From assembly GCA_028023455.1 (NCBI GenBank), contig JAQFVV010006311.1, positions 372,001 to 436,000 of the forward strand: a stretch of DNA of 64,000 nucleotides. The letters run 5' to 3'. This DNA is from Epiperipatus broadwayi. Lineage: Eukaryota; Onychophora; Udeonychophora; Euonychophora; Peripatidae. The stretch's first letter is position 1. Each line of letters opens with the position of its first letter. Shown here one piece after another: positions 49,867 through 61,370 of this stretch. Position numbers and translations under genes: made by a program. A model generated the notes under the pieces. That model was given only the letters and a program-made list of their open reading frames with translations. It ran no database searches and was not told where the DNA came from.

Positions 49867-50415
49867 TTCAGTTAGATATACATATACAATCAATATGCAA
49901 GTATTAATGATCAAATTTTGATGCTGATAGAAGCAGTTCAGATAGATATACATATACAATTAATAAGCAAATGTTTTTAACCATTTATTTCAGGTCTGTA
50001 GAAGCATTTTAAGCAGGTACACATACACAATTTATAAATAAATGTTTTTGACTATTGATTTCAAGTCTATAGAAACATTTAAAGTAGATAAACAAATAAT
50101 ATCAGTATTACAATTATTATTCAGGCATGTGAAAGCATTTCAGGTAAATATATATTTATACACATACAGGTTATTTTATTGAGATATATATATATAACAT
50201 ACACAAAAGCATTTTGGATTCATATAGCATTTTATTATTTTTAAGAATCAATACAGGTAGGTAAGCAGGTAATATCAGCAATGCCATATTTATGGAACAT
50301 TTATAATCCAATCCAGTATAGATGTATATTTATACATATACATTTTATTATTTTATTAAGATATAGATAACACACACATAAGTATTTATGATTCATATAG
50401 CATTTTATTATTTTT
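49867..50415 (+). repeat. Degenerate repeats, ~75-85 bp then ~175 bp period
   Basis: CAGATAGATATACATATACA-type text with AGCAAATGTTTTT and TCTGTAGAAGCATTT recurs loosely at about 49870, 49938, 50010 and 50085. A larger duplication follows: TATATTTATACACATACA...GATTCATATAGCATTTTATT at about 50148-50238 and 50326-50412. This extends the 67-bp array into a ~0.85-kb repeat-built block. Confidence 0.7.
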
Positions 50416-50679
50416 AACATATCTTTGATTGACATTTCCATTTAGCTGGTTCATTTGAAATAATTATTATAATTATTATTAGAAATATTTCTATTATTTG
50501 AACATATCTTAAATTTTATGAAATAATTGGCATTTAACTAATGAAATATATAACACATATATGTGTGTGTGAGTGTTTTTAAATAAATCATAACGATTTT
50601 CATTTCTTGTTTTCATTTTTAAATAAAGATAAAAAAACTATCGTCAACTTTTGACAAGTTAATAATTGAAAGTTAATAA

Positions 50680-51290
50680 TTGATTGTGAAAACTTTTCTT
50701 AAGACTAAGAATATAACATTTTCTCTCTTTTGTTTTATAAAAATTAATAGCTATAATTTTATTTCATATCTTAATTGCTTACCTCTAAATTTCATGTCTT
50801 CATTTATTATTGCATTGCTAAATAACTGGGGATCTGTCTTGAATGGCACATTAAAACTTCTAGGCAAGGCTTGGAGTTCACATAATTTGCAGATGGAGAG
50901 AACAAGTGATCTCTAGCCTATGGTCATATTAGAATTTTTCATTAGGCTGTTTGATGGTCTCATTTAGTTACTTTTTAGTATTCTTGAAGCTAAATCTTAT
51001 ATCTCCAAATCAATTAACTGTAATAATAATAATTTCTACTGATTTTCCAGCCTATTTATATTTTTTTCTCTCTAACAGAATGAATTCACTTAAGTGTCTG
51101 CTGAATCCAATTGGTTTTGGTGTGTTTTCATCCATGTTCATGCCATTAATTCCCCAGTTCATTGGGCAGTTTCTCTTTGGTGGGAACAGATTGTTTTTAC
51201 TTATCTGGCTAGGTGTTTTCAAAATTTTAAATAATTTTCTCTTGCCTACGGCAATGACTTGACACCTACAGTTATTCTGTTTCACAAATT
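50680..51290 (-). pseudogene. Unrecognised broken coding-like sequence, minus strand
   Basis: A minus-strand stretch (51285-51052, 77 aa) reads with ordinary protein composition, for example RKLFKILKTPSQISKNNLFP and MNWGINGMNMDENTPKPIGF. After a stop the same frame continues (IRFSFKNTK, LNETIKQPNEKF). Another frame near 50900-50700 gives LCELQALPRSFNVPFKTDPQ. The run of open text with few breaks suggests a decayed transposon ORF or gene copy. No family motif was recognised, and the overlapping plus-strand ORFs are Leu/Phe/Ile-rich mirrors. Confidence 0.35.
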
Positions 51291-53104
51291 ATTCTTCTGA
51301 AATATAGAATGAGCTGAAAAGCAGTAAAGAGATTTTTATTTAAATGATTTTGTTTTTCTCACTTGAATTTATTAATTTTAATAAAGAAAGATTTAAACTT
51401 TTTTTAATTGCAAATATAGATGTATTTGCTTTGCTTTCTTTTTTTTTATATTTTAAAAAGTTTGATTTTCTTTTAATTTGACCAACTTATCATTATTTTC
51501 AATTGCAGTCAAATTTCATTATTTCTCTATTTTAAAATATTTAGTATAATTAGTCTCTTTTTTATTATTTTTGAAATATTGCTAGGCTGATTTAAAATAT
51601 TATATCTTTTTAATTGGGGGACGGGGAGGAATTCTAAATATATACATGAAACAGTATATCTGTTTCAATATATATTTGAGAATTGCTTGGAATTTAAAAT
51701 ATTCATATTATGTTACATGAATAAATAAACATATGGATGTGTGGATTAATAACACATATGGACTTTTCTTTTACTAAAAGATATAAGCTATGAATAAAAA
51801 TATGCATATATTTTTTATTATATTATAAAGTTCATTATAACTTTATTAATTACCATAATTTTATCTGGTTCTTTGCTAAATAAACCATATTATATTTATT
51901 TTAAATATATGGATATTGATCAAATATTTTAATCAAAGTCATTTGTATTTGTGGCTAAGCTTAGATGTGTGAAACCATGTCTTATAGTATTTATGGTTTG
52001 ATAAATTAAGGTGTTAATTTTGTTTATTATTAGGAAAATTGCCTAGTTTATTTTACAATGTTCATTGTTTAAATCTATTTGGAATTTAGATGATAGTGAA
52101 CAGGAGAGATAAACCTTGGATGTTTTATATTTGGAGTATGTGTTAAGAAGATAGGAAAATTAGCCTGTATTTTATCTAAGTAGTAGTTATACAAATACGG
52201 TTAATGTAACCCTGTATTTTTGTATTTATTTCCATAGGGAGTGTTTCGATATTTGTATTTGAATGTTCTGCAAGTGCTGAAAGAAAATCTAGACATTATT
52301 CCTTAAGATGAGGTCGTATCTATTATTTTGCAGTGCTTTCCATGTGGATTAATGAATTATTTTATACTATAGAGTCTTTTCTCGAGTTATTCCTTCATGT
52401 CCTATACATTATATTGATATCTTAATTTCATTATTAATGCATCATGTAGTCTAGTATTCTGAAAGAAGAATAATGATAAACTTAGAATGATGAATTGTTT
52501 TTAAAAGAAGGCAAGATAGATTCTGAATTAAGTAGAAATGCAAATGATCTTGAATGTTTAATTCTGATGATGAAAATGAAAAAAGAATCATAATTATTCT
52601 TAATTTTTTAAAAATATTTTTGATGATAAAGGAATCATAACTATTCCTAATATTTTAAATATTTTTTGATATTTTATGAATTTTCATAAAACCATGATAT
52701 TTTTGAAATAATGCATATTTTCAAAGAAATTTCAAACTGAGGAATGTAAAATGTATGATGAATGCTTATATTTTATTTAAATTTTATATTTTGAACATGA
52801 AACACACATCCTAAAACTTAGAATGATGTCAAGCAAATTTTGTTACTTTATATTCTATTAACTTAGAATGAGCATAAAATATATTTCAATTGATAAAATA
52901 TAATGCTAGTATTTTATTTTTTGATATTTACTGAAAGTAAAGTAATATTTTTTATTCATTTAATTAGTAACAAACTTAATGTAATATTGTAAGGTAAATA
53001 ATAAAATTTGAATAATTATACATATGTATTCCTAAGCAAAAAATCATATGTCCGAGTGAAGGCTTACACATTGATGATTTTTTAGATTGGAAATCTGTAA
53101 CTTA
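51291..53104. other. AT-rich intergenic stretch, nothing recognised
   Basis: A/T-rich with a short G-run at 51615. No ORF, RNA or repeat structure was supported. Confidence 0.5.
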
Positions 53105-54560
53105 ATCTTTTTTTATTTATTTAATACCAGCCCAGTTGTTATAGGGAGATGGGCTCCACTCAGTAATATCCCACTTCGATTATCTGTTGAATCTGCTTTT
53201 CCACCTCAACCCGGTAATGGAATGGGATGGGGTATGTTTTGGATTGGGTGTACGATTCCTCCTTCACTCGAATTCTATGAGTATACCCCTTTATTTTTCC
53301 AGGAGTCTGGGCGAACACCTGAGCATAATTTTCTAATATGCTTTGGATACTTCTTTTATCTTTGGACTCTGTAATAGCTGAGTCACGGACCTTTTTTCCA
53401 ATCAATGCTGAATCAACAGGCTGGATCAAGCAGCTTTGCTTCTCAGGTATGGCTTGGTGGGTCACTTTGAAATGTGTTGATTCATTGTCGAACAGGCATT
53501 TTCTTCCAAAGAAATTGATAATTCCATGATTTTGGGTTAGAAAGTCGGAACCCAACATCACATCGTAGATTAGTCCAGATACAATCAAGAGCACGTATGG
53601 CCCATCAATCTCTCATTAATCTTCACCTCTAGCGAGATTTGACTGTTCTCGCTCATGATTCTTTTCCCATTAGCCAAGGTCAACTGGATGGGACGTGTTG
53701 GCAATTGCATGGATCTCCCTTCTCTCTCTATATACTTTTAATCCATGCTTTGATACGATCGATGCTTGGCTTCCTGAATCCACTAGTGCTAATACCTTCT
53801 GGTGGATTCTATCATCAATCAATAATAGGACAGAAGCTTGTGGTTGTAACATTCTCAATGGGGGCTTTTTCCCATATTATGTTAGTCATCTGTCTACCAT
53901 CTGGTTTAAACTGATTCCGTTGTCTCTTTAAATATTCTGGGCATTCCTGTATGTCCCCCTTCCTTTGTTCTGGGTTCAATTTTGGTTTCCCCCATCTGCT
54001 TCCCTGATTCCTGAATCCATAGTCTATTGAAACCTAAAACTCAGTCATTTCCATTTATCTTATTGATCTGGCTTATGATCATCAATTCCTGCACCTTCAT
54101 CGGCATATTCTGTCGTCCATTGCATGGATAATACATGATTCTGACCATGTGATATCTGGTAAGATCTGAGTCTTACGGATTTACTTACAAAAATTTATGA
54201 ATACATTTCTTGAAGCTGATTAGTTGAAATTGCTCATTAGTTATAGTATGCAAAATATGCTCTATCTTTCTTCACTCCAAAAAATCTTGCCTGGTGCCCA
54301 GCAGTATTCTTCGGGATCTGTTGGTTTGTGTGTCAATGATTGCCACTGGTCTTTATTGGTTGCCTCCAAGTGTTGGCTAATAATGGCTAGGGCCATTTGT
54401 TCACCACTGATCAGTGCATGAAATGTTAAAACATTGCCTTCAGATTTTTCCGTATGTTCCTGCTGTGAGCTCTCCTGTAGTTCACTTCTGGGAAGATCCC
54501 TGAATCTACATAAATTATCCAAAGATGGAGGTAGTTCCTGATGCCTCATTTTATTTACTA
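53105..54560 (-). pseudogene. Ty3/gypsy-type LTR retrotransposon relic: gag, protease, start of RT
   Basis: Minus strand, 5' to 3'. First a gag-like stretch (54549-54262, 95 aa, no zinc knuckle visible). After frame breaks comes a protease with ALVDSGSQASIVS (DSGS at about 53769-53780) and, after a frameshift, YDVMLGSDFL (about 53540-53567), the two retropepsin landmarks. Next is a linker and the N-terminal RT edge, YPIPFHYRVEVEKQIQQIIE (about 53175-53235), running into a frameshifted TEWSPSPYNNWAG (about 53110-53150), the usual IxxSxSPWxSP region. The homology stops there, so RT palm, RNase H and integrase are lost. No LTR was identified on either side. Dead copy. Confidence 0.82.
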
Positions 54561-54981
54561 AAATTCCCTTCTACTTTTTTAAGGAGTTCTTTAAGCCTAA
54601 AATTTTAGGTTGCTTTACTCCTTTCTGAATTTCCTTTTTATATTGTTTCTTGATGAATTATACACCTCTTTTCTCTCTCTCTTCTATTGTCTCCCATTCT
54701 TCCATTTTTTTTTTGCTGAGGGGACTCCTGCTTCTAACTAAGAAAAAAATATTTGAGTCCCTAACTTTGTGTATGTTGTATGACCTACATTGAAATTCAA
54801 CTGCCTTGCTGTTTGACTTTTTGGTTGTTTTTCTGCACTTACAATAGACTCTTACAAAAAAATGATTAGTTGTTTGTTTCTACAATATAATTTTCTGCTC
54901 ATGACAATTGTACATGAAAAACAGTGGAAATATAATTAACTGTCTCTCAAACCCTAATATCCTGGTTTTGAACTCATTTTG
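54561..54981. other. Stretch between gypsy relic and adapter, nothing recognised
   Basis: Pyrimidine-rich in part (54600-54720), perhaps degraded 5' leader of the gypsy element. No LTR ends or primer-binding site could be placed. Confidence 0.35.
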
Positions 54982-55001
54982 ACACGACGCTCTTCCGATC
55001 T
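54982..55001 (+). other. Illumina adapter sequence (assembly artefact)
   Basis: ACACGACGCTCTTCCGATCT is an exact 20-base match to the 3' part of the standard Illumina read-1 adapter. Chance identity over 20 bases in 64 kb is negligible, above all in such AT-rich DNA. It marks untrimmed reads, so the join at this point may be false. Confidence 0.95.
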
Positions 55002-55214
55002 TTATTATTTTACTGTTGGCACATTTATATGGCGCCAGCCAACAGGACAAACAAAAAAAAACATTTCCAAATACATCTGGGCTACTCAACTAGTAAATAT
55101 AAATAAGTATGTTACATATTATAAACTCTATTACATATATAATGTACAGAAAATGAATGACACATGAAGTGCACCTTGTTTATAATTTCAAGGTTTATAA
55201 CTTATGGCTTAAGT

Positions 55215-55500
55215 ACATGAGTTTTATTTGTAAACATTTTCATTTTCATGTATATAATACAAGAAACACATTTTATATGGTTATAAAACCAGATACAGAA
55301 AAAAATCACTTATGGTTGTAACACATGGGTATCAGAATTTTTTCATTTTTAAAACAAGATTTAGTGAACATGGAAAACAATATTTTTCTATAATTGCAAA
55401 AACAGATACAACAAAAACCATTTACATTTATGGTTGCAATGCATGAACATTGGTTTTTATCTAAAATTTTCACATTTTATATATATAAAATCAGAAAACA
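55215..55500 (+). repeat. Degenerate tandem repeat, ~115-130 bp, 2-3 copies
   Basis: The series AAAACCAGATACAGAAAAAA, TATGGTTGTAACACATG and TTTTTCATTTTTAAAAC recurs as AAAACAGATACAACAAAAAC, TATGGTTGCAATGCATG and AAAATTTTCACATTTT about 120 bp on. A weaker copy precedes them. Old local duplication. Confidence 0.65.
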
Positions 55501-55839
55501 AACTCTGGTAGGAAGGAAATATACATGTCTATCATCAATGATTCTCTTACAACCTTTTTAAACATTCATATAAACAAAATTCAGTGCTCAAAGGTAGTGG
55601 GTGTTTTATATCGAAGCCTCACTTGGCAGCTAGGCCCAGAAAAAAAATCCACTGTACCGGTCAAAATAGTATGCTCGCTTAACAAGATTCAAATCTTAAG
55701 CAAAAGTACCTCGAATCCGATCATGCCTGAGATACACAGGTCTGGAGCAATCCTGAATTCTAACCTATTTGCCCATTCTTCGAATCTCTGACCCAATGAA
55801 CAACAATTCTGATGACACAGTAAAATTATTTTAAATCCG

Positions 55840-55915
55840 TGCCTATAAGCAAAGCGGTAGAGCATAAGATCAGACTGATGGTGATGATCGAGATTGGAGT
55901 AGCCCAGGAATTACA
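55840..55915 (+). ncRNA. tRNA-like block, possible SINE head
   Basis: TAAGCAAAGCGGTAGAGCAT resembles a pol III A box with the D-loop of tRNA-Lys-like genes. GATGATCGAGATTGG about 35 bases later resembles a B box. Stems do not pair well enough for a functional tRNA. It lies in the CpG-richer segment after the adapter, and no tail or target duplication was recognised. Confidence 0.35.
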
Positions 55916-56509
55916 TTTATTATAGTTATTTATTGATGCTAAGCTCTTATCTAAAGAAAATAGTTCTAAATATTAACTAGAAAATAATACTTCAGAAATG
56001 ACAAACCAGGATTTACATGAAATAGATATTTTTAATAAATCTTACGTAAACGCATATGTATATTACAAAAGATTAAAAAAATGCATGTATATTTTACCAA
56101 CTAGTTTCACGCTTGGAACAATATCATTTATTTACAAGACTTGGGACTTTGTTGTATAAAGTCCCCTCTATCACTCATTTAATAAATATAATTGTACGGA
56201 TACAATTTCATATTATTTTGACAAATAAATATAAATGTACGGTCTCAATCATTTATTTACAATCTTAAAATCATTACATATGTTTGATAGGCATTGTTAG
56301 GACATAGCGTCTTTAGAATAAGTATACATAAAAAACAAACAATGCTGAATATTTACAAGAATAAATTGTACCAATTGATTTACGTCTCTGGGAATCGATA
56401 ATGCTTTTTTTTAGCGAAAGCGGTTTTAAGATCAACATACTGAACATATTTTCTGAAATGAATCATTATCTTTAACACATCATTGCGACTTACTAAGATT
56501 AGATGAATG

Positions 56510-56815
56510 GCGATCAAATTAAAAGAGCAGATTGTAAGGTACTAGCATACGTTAAAGAAATCTGGCCTTCATTTGAAAAACGAACTAAGAGTTGATATGC
56601 CAGCGCATTCTGGCGGAGCAATATCGAAAGAGGGTCTGGGTTTAAGAGCCCAGAATCTGGATGCACTGTATTCTGCAGCACATAATATCATAACCCTCCT
56701 AAACTTTACGTTCCACAGAGAGTCTCTGACCATGAGCAGATTCCAAAAAGTAGGACAGGAGCTTCAAGCTTTCGATATCTCCTATAACAAAGCGATCAAG
56801 AAATGGAAAAGATAA
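56510..56815 (+). pseudogene. Unrecognised ORF in a CpG-richer segment
   Basis: An 80-residue frame (56573-56815) with balanced composition, quite unlike the AT-driven ORFs elsewhere. It includes MPAHSGGAISKEGLGLRAQN, FHRESLTMSRFQKVG and a basic end KAIKKWKR. In another frame just upstream, DQIKRADCKVLAYVKEIWPS also looks coding, so the ORF may be the frameshifted continuation of a longer one. I do not recognise the family; a transposon structural protein is a guess. Its neighbours, an adapter string and a vector-like 12-mer, mean that foreign or misjoined sequence is possible. Confidence 0.35.
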
Positions 56816-57004
56816 AATATCAGAATAAAGGAAAGGGTATACCAGCAGCGTTTATATAATTTTATAATATTATTTAAAGTTTGGAAATGGTCTAACCTCT
56901 TGCGCAATAATCTATTTTTCAATTCTGAGTCATTTAACTAATCATAATGAATAACAACATTTATATTTAAAGAATCGATTCCCAAATACATATTAACCAG
57001 TAGA

Positions 57005-57016
57005 ATTCGCCCTTCA
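57005..57016 (+). other. 12-mer typical of TOPO cloning vectors
   Basis: GAATTCGCCCTT is the EcoRI-plus-overhang sequence that borders inserts in TOPO TA vectors. Twelve bases can occur by chance, though this is unlikely in AT-rich DNA; the flanking bases do not continue into a vector I know. Worth noting because it lies only 2 kb from an exact adapter string. Confidence 0.35.
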
Positions 57017-58417
57017 GGCACCAGCAAAAAAAAAAAAATTAGATTAATTATGTAGAAGGTTCACGATTTTTTTAAAATAGAAATTTAAGGTCAAATTCAA
57101 AGCAGCCAATTTAGCAAAATTCATCCACAGTAAAAGGTTTTAATTTACTTTAAGAATAATGAATTTAAAATGAAACCAAACTACTTAAGCAATTTCTATT
57201 TAATATAAAGAAAGCTTTATTGATAAGTTTTAAATAAAGCCCACCCTTTTTCCAAGTAAAACAATTATTTTCCCCCTTACTCACGAATTTAGCGATTTTG
57301 GCATATTAAAGAAAATAGATTATATTTATACATTAAACAAAATACATAACATCTTAATGGAATCACTCATATTTATATATATAATTTAATTAAGCATGAA
57401 AGGTAAGTTAAAATACATGATATTAATAAAAGATTACTGGAGAGAGAGTTTAAAAGCAAAATTTAGCAGAAGCTTATAAAATAATATATATATTAAGATA
57501 TGAAGGTTGAACTATAGATTACAAATTACAAAAGTATTGACTTATGAAGGCAGTTCTATGTTAAAAGGTTACCTAAGAAAAAAAAAACAGCATAGCGGCA
57601 TCATTAGCAATCAGCAGTCAGAAGTAATCATGTTGTATGGTCAGCTAGATGGAACATGGCAGTGGCAGGCAGACAGTTCTTCGAGAGAAGAAGGAAAAAA
57701 GGTGCTTCTTTTCTACTCACAATTCATCGCACCGAACTTCTCTTGACTTCTTAAAATGTTACGGTCTTGAAACCCTTCAAAATAACTGACTGAAAAAGAA
57801 CTCAACTCAACTGACTCAAATCTCAACTCCAAAAAAAAAACTCTTTTGTTCTATGGGCCTTTTTTTATCCACCTTAATCCCACCAAGAATGCAATCTCAG
57901 TTTCCCACAGCTATCTCTTAATTAAAAAAAACATGTTTGATTAGTAAAATATTTAATTAACAAACTAAAACAGATGACTGGAAATACCATTTTAGCTATT
58001 TTTAGAGATTTAAAAACAACTAAAAGAGAATTTTAATTAAGATTTATAATTTTAATTAATGAAAACAATCTGACTATAGATAAAGATAATTTCAGTATTT
58101 CAAGCCCTCCCCATCTTTCTTTGTCATTACATTCCACTAGTTTAATTAAACACACATATATAAAAAGATATTTACAATTATATAAAGAAAACATCTAATA
58201 TTCAGCAATAAATAAAATTATTGCTTCGTTCATATATATATCGCATCACTCACCCTACTGTTTTACTTTGCTAAATATCTTATTAATGTTTTTGGATCAT
58301 TATGCATACAGTGTGTGGGTGAATGGCATATATTTACAGTGGGGTCTGCATTGCAGGCCCCATAGGAGGGTTAGTGTAGATGGTTAAGCATGAAGCTCAA
58401 TGATGATTAGGCATTGA
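57017..58417. other. Intergenic stretch with one GC-richer patch
   Basis: 57570-57960 is less AT-biased (GGCAGTGGCAGGCAGACAG, AAATGTTACGGTCTTGAAACC) and could be LTR or repeat sequence, but no matching second copy was seen in the window. The 79-aa ORF at 57507 has no motif. The rest is A/T-rich. Confidence 0.4.
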
Positions 58418-59260
58418 CTGCTTCAATATATAATAATGAAACTTAAATATATTTCAAATAACAATAAACAACTTATAATATAAATAAAAATTCATAGAGA
58501 AATATTTTTGATTGTATTCATAATCATTATCAACTCAACTTTCAAAATGGAATCATCTCTTACCAATCAGGAACACATGCCGATTTAAATATCCCACAAT
58601 TCATTAATCCTAACATTTGCTGACTGTCTATTTATTATTGTATTTTTATACCTACTAATAAAAACAGCCCCTTTAATTTTTCTTTTTCATTATCTCTTTT
58701 TTGACCTAAAATTTTTATCATTTTTATATCAAAAATAAATTTAAAATCCCATTTCCTATCATGATCGTAAAAAAAAATTCAGTATATAACTTCACTTCAT
58801 TATTAGTATCACTATATATATCTGTACATTTTTTAAAACTCATAATAATAAAAAAGTTTTAAAAAAATGTACAGAAATATAGTGAGAGTAATAATGAAAT
58901 GTAGTTATATACTGAATCCTTTTTATGATCAGATAGAAAATTGTGATTTTAAATTTGATTTTGTTATAAAAAAATAAAAAAATTTTAGGTCAAGAAAAAA
59001 GAAATGAAAAAAGAAAATTAAAGAGCAGTTTTTATTAAAAATACAATAATAAATAGACAGTCAGCAAATGTTATGATTAAAGAATTGTGGGATATTTAAA
59101 TCAACATGTTTCCGGTTGGTAATAGATGATTCCATTTTGAAAGTTGAGTTGATAATGATTAATATAATAAAAAATATGACTTTTTATTTATATTATAAAT
59201 TGTTTACCATTATTTGGAATATATTTAAGTTTAGATTATTGTATTATTAATATTAGCAGG
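58418..59260. mobile_element. ~840-bp palindromic foldback element
   Basis: The two halves are inverted copies over almost their whole length and meet near 58840. Paired landmarks: CTTAAATATATTTCAAATAA / TTATTTGGAATATATTTAAG, TCAACTCAACTTTCAAAATGG / CCATTTTGAAAGTTGAGTTGA, CAGCAAATG..GACAGTC blocks, TAATAAAAACAG and its mate, and GTACATTTTTT / AAAAAATGTAC at the centre. No ORF. Divergence between arms is modest with a few indels. A large non-autonomous foldback. Confidence 0.88.
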
Positions 59261-59272
59261 CATTTTATTTTG

Positions 59273-59276
<4 letters not shown>

Positions 59277-59338
<62 letters not shown>
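59277..59338. repeat. (TA)n microsatellite, ~31 units
   Basis: Uninterrupted TA dinucleotides just right of the palindromic element. The apparent ORF across it encodes only Tyr-Ile repeats. Confidence 0.97.
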
Positions 59339-59340
<2 letters not shown>

Positions 59341-60890
59341 AACAGGATGGGGTATCATACATGGGCAAAGGCAAATCATCATCAACCCCAAGTCAATACA
59401 AAATGAAATATCAATAATTTTCAAAAGTATATCTAAGTAATATTTAAAGATATAAAAGTATGAGATCAAGAGATCTCTCAGAGATCATTGAGAGATCAAT
59501 GAATCACTCCTTACAGTAACTAAAATAACTACACATCAATTATATATCAACCAGCATTATCAAAAAAGTAAACATCAGACTAAGTAGTAATCAAAATAAA
59601 CCATTCATCATCATGAATGATCCACAATTAAAATAAATCAGTACAATAAATCAACAGTCTATCTTGTGGTTGGATGTGATCAATAAAAAATATAAATCAA
59701 CACTCAACGTTGTGACTTGATCAGAAATAGGTCTTCTGTAGACCAGGCTAACTATTGAGCCTTTGCTAGCTTGGGCAATTATTTAACCATTAATTTGGAT
59801 GCACCACTTAAGTGCTAACCCATTAGAATAACCCAATATTTAGAAAATCTAAACAATAATGCAAGGATACATAAACATGCTGATCTTCATCAATGCTCTG
59901 ACCAATTGTTTTGGCCAATTATAAACTTAAATTTTTAATGAGACTAAATTAAAAATAAAATATAGTGCACGGACTTTAAAGTGTATTCCCTTTTGCACCA
60001 ATCAGAATGATGATTGATTGTTTCTGGATGCTTCATCCCCATTTATATATTCATCCTGTGCATGAATCTACTTCAGAAAACATAAGCTCTATTACTGTAT
60101 GTGACCAAGAGATAATGAAATACAATTTTAACAATTTAATACAAGTTTATTAATAACAAAAAATATCAAGATCTGCAGAATCAGGCTTCTGATTTTGAAT
60201 AGAATACAAAATTATATACACAACTAAATTTATTGCATTGATATACAATATTTCTTAATAAGTTTCTATAAATGCATATATATATATCCATACACAGGCA
60301 TGTGTTTTATGATATACAAGGAATACATTTCAATCAACATAAAATAATTATTAAAAATGATAAAATTTTATATGTGTTGTACTTGACAAGTATGGGTATT
60401 TACAATACAATTGACAGATATATGCACACATACATGCATGTGTGTGAAATTTCTGAACATATTTAACTTGTTCTACAATAATACATGATTAAGCTTTTAA
60501 ATTATATTTTAAATAATGTAAATACTTATGCTAGATTTATTAAAACACATATATAGAATTGCACAGATTACTAACAAATTTAATTTTATCAAACAATAAG
60601 TAACAATAATTTTTATAATTAATAATTCCATTTTGAATAGACATAAAATTTATGTATATACACATGTGTATCAATATTAAAAAATAAGTTTATCAATTTC
60701 TATTACAGCTTTCTTTTATTCTTTTTTTTAAAAAAAGTAAAATCAATTTTTGAAAAATTAGAAAGCTTTTTATTAGGTTACTGCTTAACTAATTATAAAT
60801 GTCTTTGTCTTCCAAATGAATTATTTAAAAACACTCACTTTAGTATACATGTTTATTTGTGCTTTTCGGCATATAGACACAGCAGCATAT
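59339..60890. other. AT-rich intergenic stretch, nothing recognised
   Basis: Starts with TGTAACAGGATGGGG directly after the (TA)n tract, similar to the TGTAAC start of the LTR-like island at 2.1 kb, but no partner end was found. No coding or RNA structure. Confidence 0.4.
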
Positions 60891-61370
60891 TTTATTCAGC
60901 TGGTGTTTCTCTTGGGCAAGCTATTTTTTTGTTCAATCCAGCAATTGTTATCATCAGATAAAAGTATATAATTAAAGTATGGTTGGCTTTCTTCTTCTGC
61001 CGTTGGTTCCACTTAGACTTGGATTTGGTAAGCTTCAGATCAGCAAGCTGTTTCCAGAACACTTTTAAGACTATAAATTTCAACACAAAGAAGTGGGTCA
61101 CTTTCTCCATGTCAATTCAAACTCCACCATTGAACTGAAGAGCAGATGCTTCTTCACATTCTTACCTCCTCTTAGCTGTTCTCTGAATAACTCTACTAAC
61201 CATCTCTCCAGCTATCTTTACTGTTGCCATTCTCTGCTACAGTTACCAACTCTTCACAAAATATTTTAGCCAACTTTACAGCTAGCTCGTCTGCTAACTG
61301 GTTGTCTAAAATATTAAAACAAAACTGACTGATATTTTTTAGCAGTCCTTTTTATAATCTTGGTGGGGTC
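60891..61370 (-). other. Less AT-biased patch with a short minus-strand ORF
   Basis: A 72-residue minus frame (61110-60892), starting MEKVTHFFVLKF and containing a basic KSKSKWNQRQKKKANH, lies in a patch of mixed composition. It has no recognised domain. A mobile-element fragment or an exon are both possible and I cannot choose. Confidence 0.3.

Noticed and set aside
53338-53931. Plus-strand ORFs of 63-91 aa
   Set aside because: They mirror the gypsy protease region on the minus strand, which has the DSGS and LGSDFL motifs.
59275-59469. 64-aa ORF ending in repeated Tyr-Ile
   Set aside because: The (TA)n microsatellite translated.
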